Positions 62,843 to 64,000 of a DNA stretch of 64,000 bases are shown here, piece by piece. Below the pieces are notes generated by a model. The model made no database searches. It was not told the DNA's origin and worked only from the letters and a program-made list of their open reading frames with translations. The position numbers and the translations under genes were made by a program. The DNA is from JACKDW01 sp964621785 (GTDB lineage Bacteria > Myxococcota_A > Polyangia > Nannocystales > Nannocystaceae), in NCBI GenBank assembly GCA_964621785.1, contig CAZUPD010000005.1:75974-139973 (forward strand). The letters run 5' to 3'. Each line of letters starts with the position of its first letter. The stretch's first letter is position 1.

Positions 62843-64000
62843 TCAGTCCAGCCAGATCGTCCAGCCCGAGACTTCGAGCTCGACAACCTCGGCATCGTCG
62901 AGGTCGTGGACCCGCAGCGACCCGGTTTGTTGACTGACCCACGCTGCGCAGTGCTCCTCGGGATCGACATGGACGGCCCCAAAACCCTCGGCATCGACCA
63001 CCAGACTCAGGGGAGGGTCGATGCGGGCGAGGTGGATCGAGCTGCCCTCGAGTGCACCTTGTGGTGGGTCTTGCCACTGTGCCTCAATGCAGTAGGTCGT
63101 GTTCTCGCCGAACCCGTGGATCTGCGCGACCCGATCGAAGTTACCTTGGACCATGATGTCTTCGACTTCGGTCATCGCTTCGCCGAGGGCGGTCCAGGTT
63201 GTTGCGTCTGGATCCCAGGCGAAGATTTGGGCGGCACCTGGGTTGCGGTACTCGAACAGGACTCTGCCGTCTGCGTCGATGGCGTTGACTTGGAAGTAAC
63301 AGTCGAACGGGACATAGGCGTTCGGCGGTGTGACCTCGATCGGTGTCAGGATGCCGCTCGAGACTTGGAGACGGTACAGTCGGCGTTCGGGATCGTCGGC
63401 CGTGCCAAAGTTGGCGTCGAGGAGGCGGAAGTCGTCGGTGAACCCATAGGCGGAGATCGGGCTGGTGGCCTCGGCGAACGGGTCGAGTGCAATCACTTCC
63501 TCGGATGCGGGTCCGGCGAGTACCAGTCGTGGGACGCTGGGTTCGTTGTCGATGTATTCGATGGTCTCGCCGTCGATCCGCCACCCGGTCGGGTTGGGGC
63601 TATTGGTGATTTGGACGAGTGTGTCGGTCTCGGGGCTGTAGAAGCCGGTTCCGACCTGCTCTTGGCCTGCGTAGATGTGGCCGGGGATCCAGCCTTCAGG
63701 ACCGATCGGCCCCGCAGGGGCGAGGCCCGCGAGTTCCTGGACCTCCCCGTCGATGATGTACATACCGACAGGCCCGGGCTCGATGTTCCAGCCGACTGTT
63801 CCTGTCACCCGTCCGAGGTCGTCGACGTAAATCGCATTGAGCCGGTGGTCGAGGGTCCGCGACCAACTCGGTGTTGCCGAACCCCGCTCGAAGAGGCGAA
63901 CCACCGCGCCGATTTCATGTTCCCCGGGGCCGAGTGACACCGCGTAGTTGCTGACGACCGCGATGTAGTTTCCGGCAGCATCGACAGCGAGCTGGGGGGA
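62843..64000 (-). CDS. hypothetical secreted protein, N-terminus beyond the window
   Basis: The frame is open from the right edge to the stop at 62843-62845, so at least 385 residues are encoded; a GTG at 63940 is internal. The sequence has short repeated strands ending in Asp/Gly turns (VDAAGNYIAVVSNYAV, YVDDLGRVTGTV, VDAEGFGAVHVD), suggesting a beta-propeller or WD-like fold. No family or enzyme is recognised. Confidence 0.65.
   Translation of the reverse strand, partial: SPQLAVDAAGNYIAVVSNYAVSLGPGEHEIGAVVRLFERGSATPSWSRTLDHRLNAIYVDDLGRVTGTVGWNIEPGPVGMYIIDGEVQELAGLAPAGPIGPEGWIPGHIYAGQEQVGTGFYSPETDTLVQITNSPNPTGWRIDGETIEYIDNEPSVPRLVLAGPASEEVIALDPFAEATSPISAYGFTDDFRLLDANFGTADDPERRLYRLQVSSGILTPIEVTPPNAYVPFDCYFQVNAIDADGRVLFEYRNPGAAQIFAWDPDATTWTALGEAMTEVEDIMVQGNFDRVAQIHGFGENTTYCIEAQWQDPPQGALEGSSIHLARIDPPLSLVVDAEGFGAVHVDPEEHCAAWVSQQTGSLRVHDLDDAEVVELEVSGWTIWLD

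Overview
The window looks like chromosomal DNA from a GC-rich myxobacterium, most likely of the Nannocystineae type. The evidence is indirect. There are many secreted lipoproteins with Thr/Asp/Glu-rich spacers after the lipobox, a trypsin-like protease with a MYXO-CTERM-like tail (Cys-x-Cys, hydrophobic helix, Arg cluster), and roadblock/DUF4388/receiver signalling proteins. No species can be named from the sequence. Two runs of exactly 100 N (36152-36251 and 39871-39970) are scaffold gaps of unknown true size, and both fall inside repeat arrays.

Layout. 1-3.2 kb: end of a beta-helix-like protein and a secreted GH31 glycosidase. 3.4-7.8 kb: gatC-gatA-gatB-mtnA on the minus strand. 8-11.2 kb: a lipoprotein with an apparent frameshift, an SPFH lipoprotein and an RsmC/RlmG-like methyltransferase. 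11.5-14.6 kb: a SWIM-SNF2 helicase. 14.7-18.3 kb: a MurJ-like flippase, a WaaE-like glycosyltransferase and a serine protease. 18.9-24.1 kb: a plus-strand core block dnaA, pyrC, asd, a small coupled gene and a dihydrouridine synthase. 24.1-28.4 kb: HEAT lipoprotein, threonine aldolase, UbiA prenyltransferase and a ferritin-like COG3687 protein. 28.5-34.9 kb: DUF4920 lipoprotein, PafA-like phosphatase, an unrecognised lipoprotein and an L,D-transpeptidase. 34.9-38.5 kb: NarL-type regulator, tRNA-Phe, a repeat array and two roadblock-type signalling genes. 38.7-46.4 kb: a Fis-like HTH protein, serine acetyltransferase, a Ser/Arg-rich surface lipoprotein, FHA-DUF4388, a lipase-like hydrolase and a TPR protein. 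46.7-53.8 kb: asparagine synthase, a fused ADH/GFO-IDH-MocA oxidoreductase, a broken cupin-8 gene, an acyltransferase and a hydrolase. 54.2-62.6 kb: TonB-like protein, cytochrome P450, and a minus-strand string running sensor kinase, regulator, 90-codon ORF, DapD-like enzyme, DMT exporter. The window ends in a gene that runs off the edge.

Two DNA-level signals are not explained by genes. First, the degenerate palindrome TGYANNTRCA occurs 35 times by my own reading, where base composition predicts about two. It lies in coding and non-coding DNA with a variable centre, and is absent from 50.2 to 62.8 kb, which overlaps the P450/DapD/two-component segment. Second, three intergenic arrays (35.8-36.3, 39.8-40.0 and 44.1-44.4 kb) are members of one diverged repeat family. 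Each ends in a short conserved ACCGCGAT/AGCGCGAT-T/A-rich terminus directly against a neighbouring gene, and two of the three broke the assembly.
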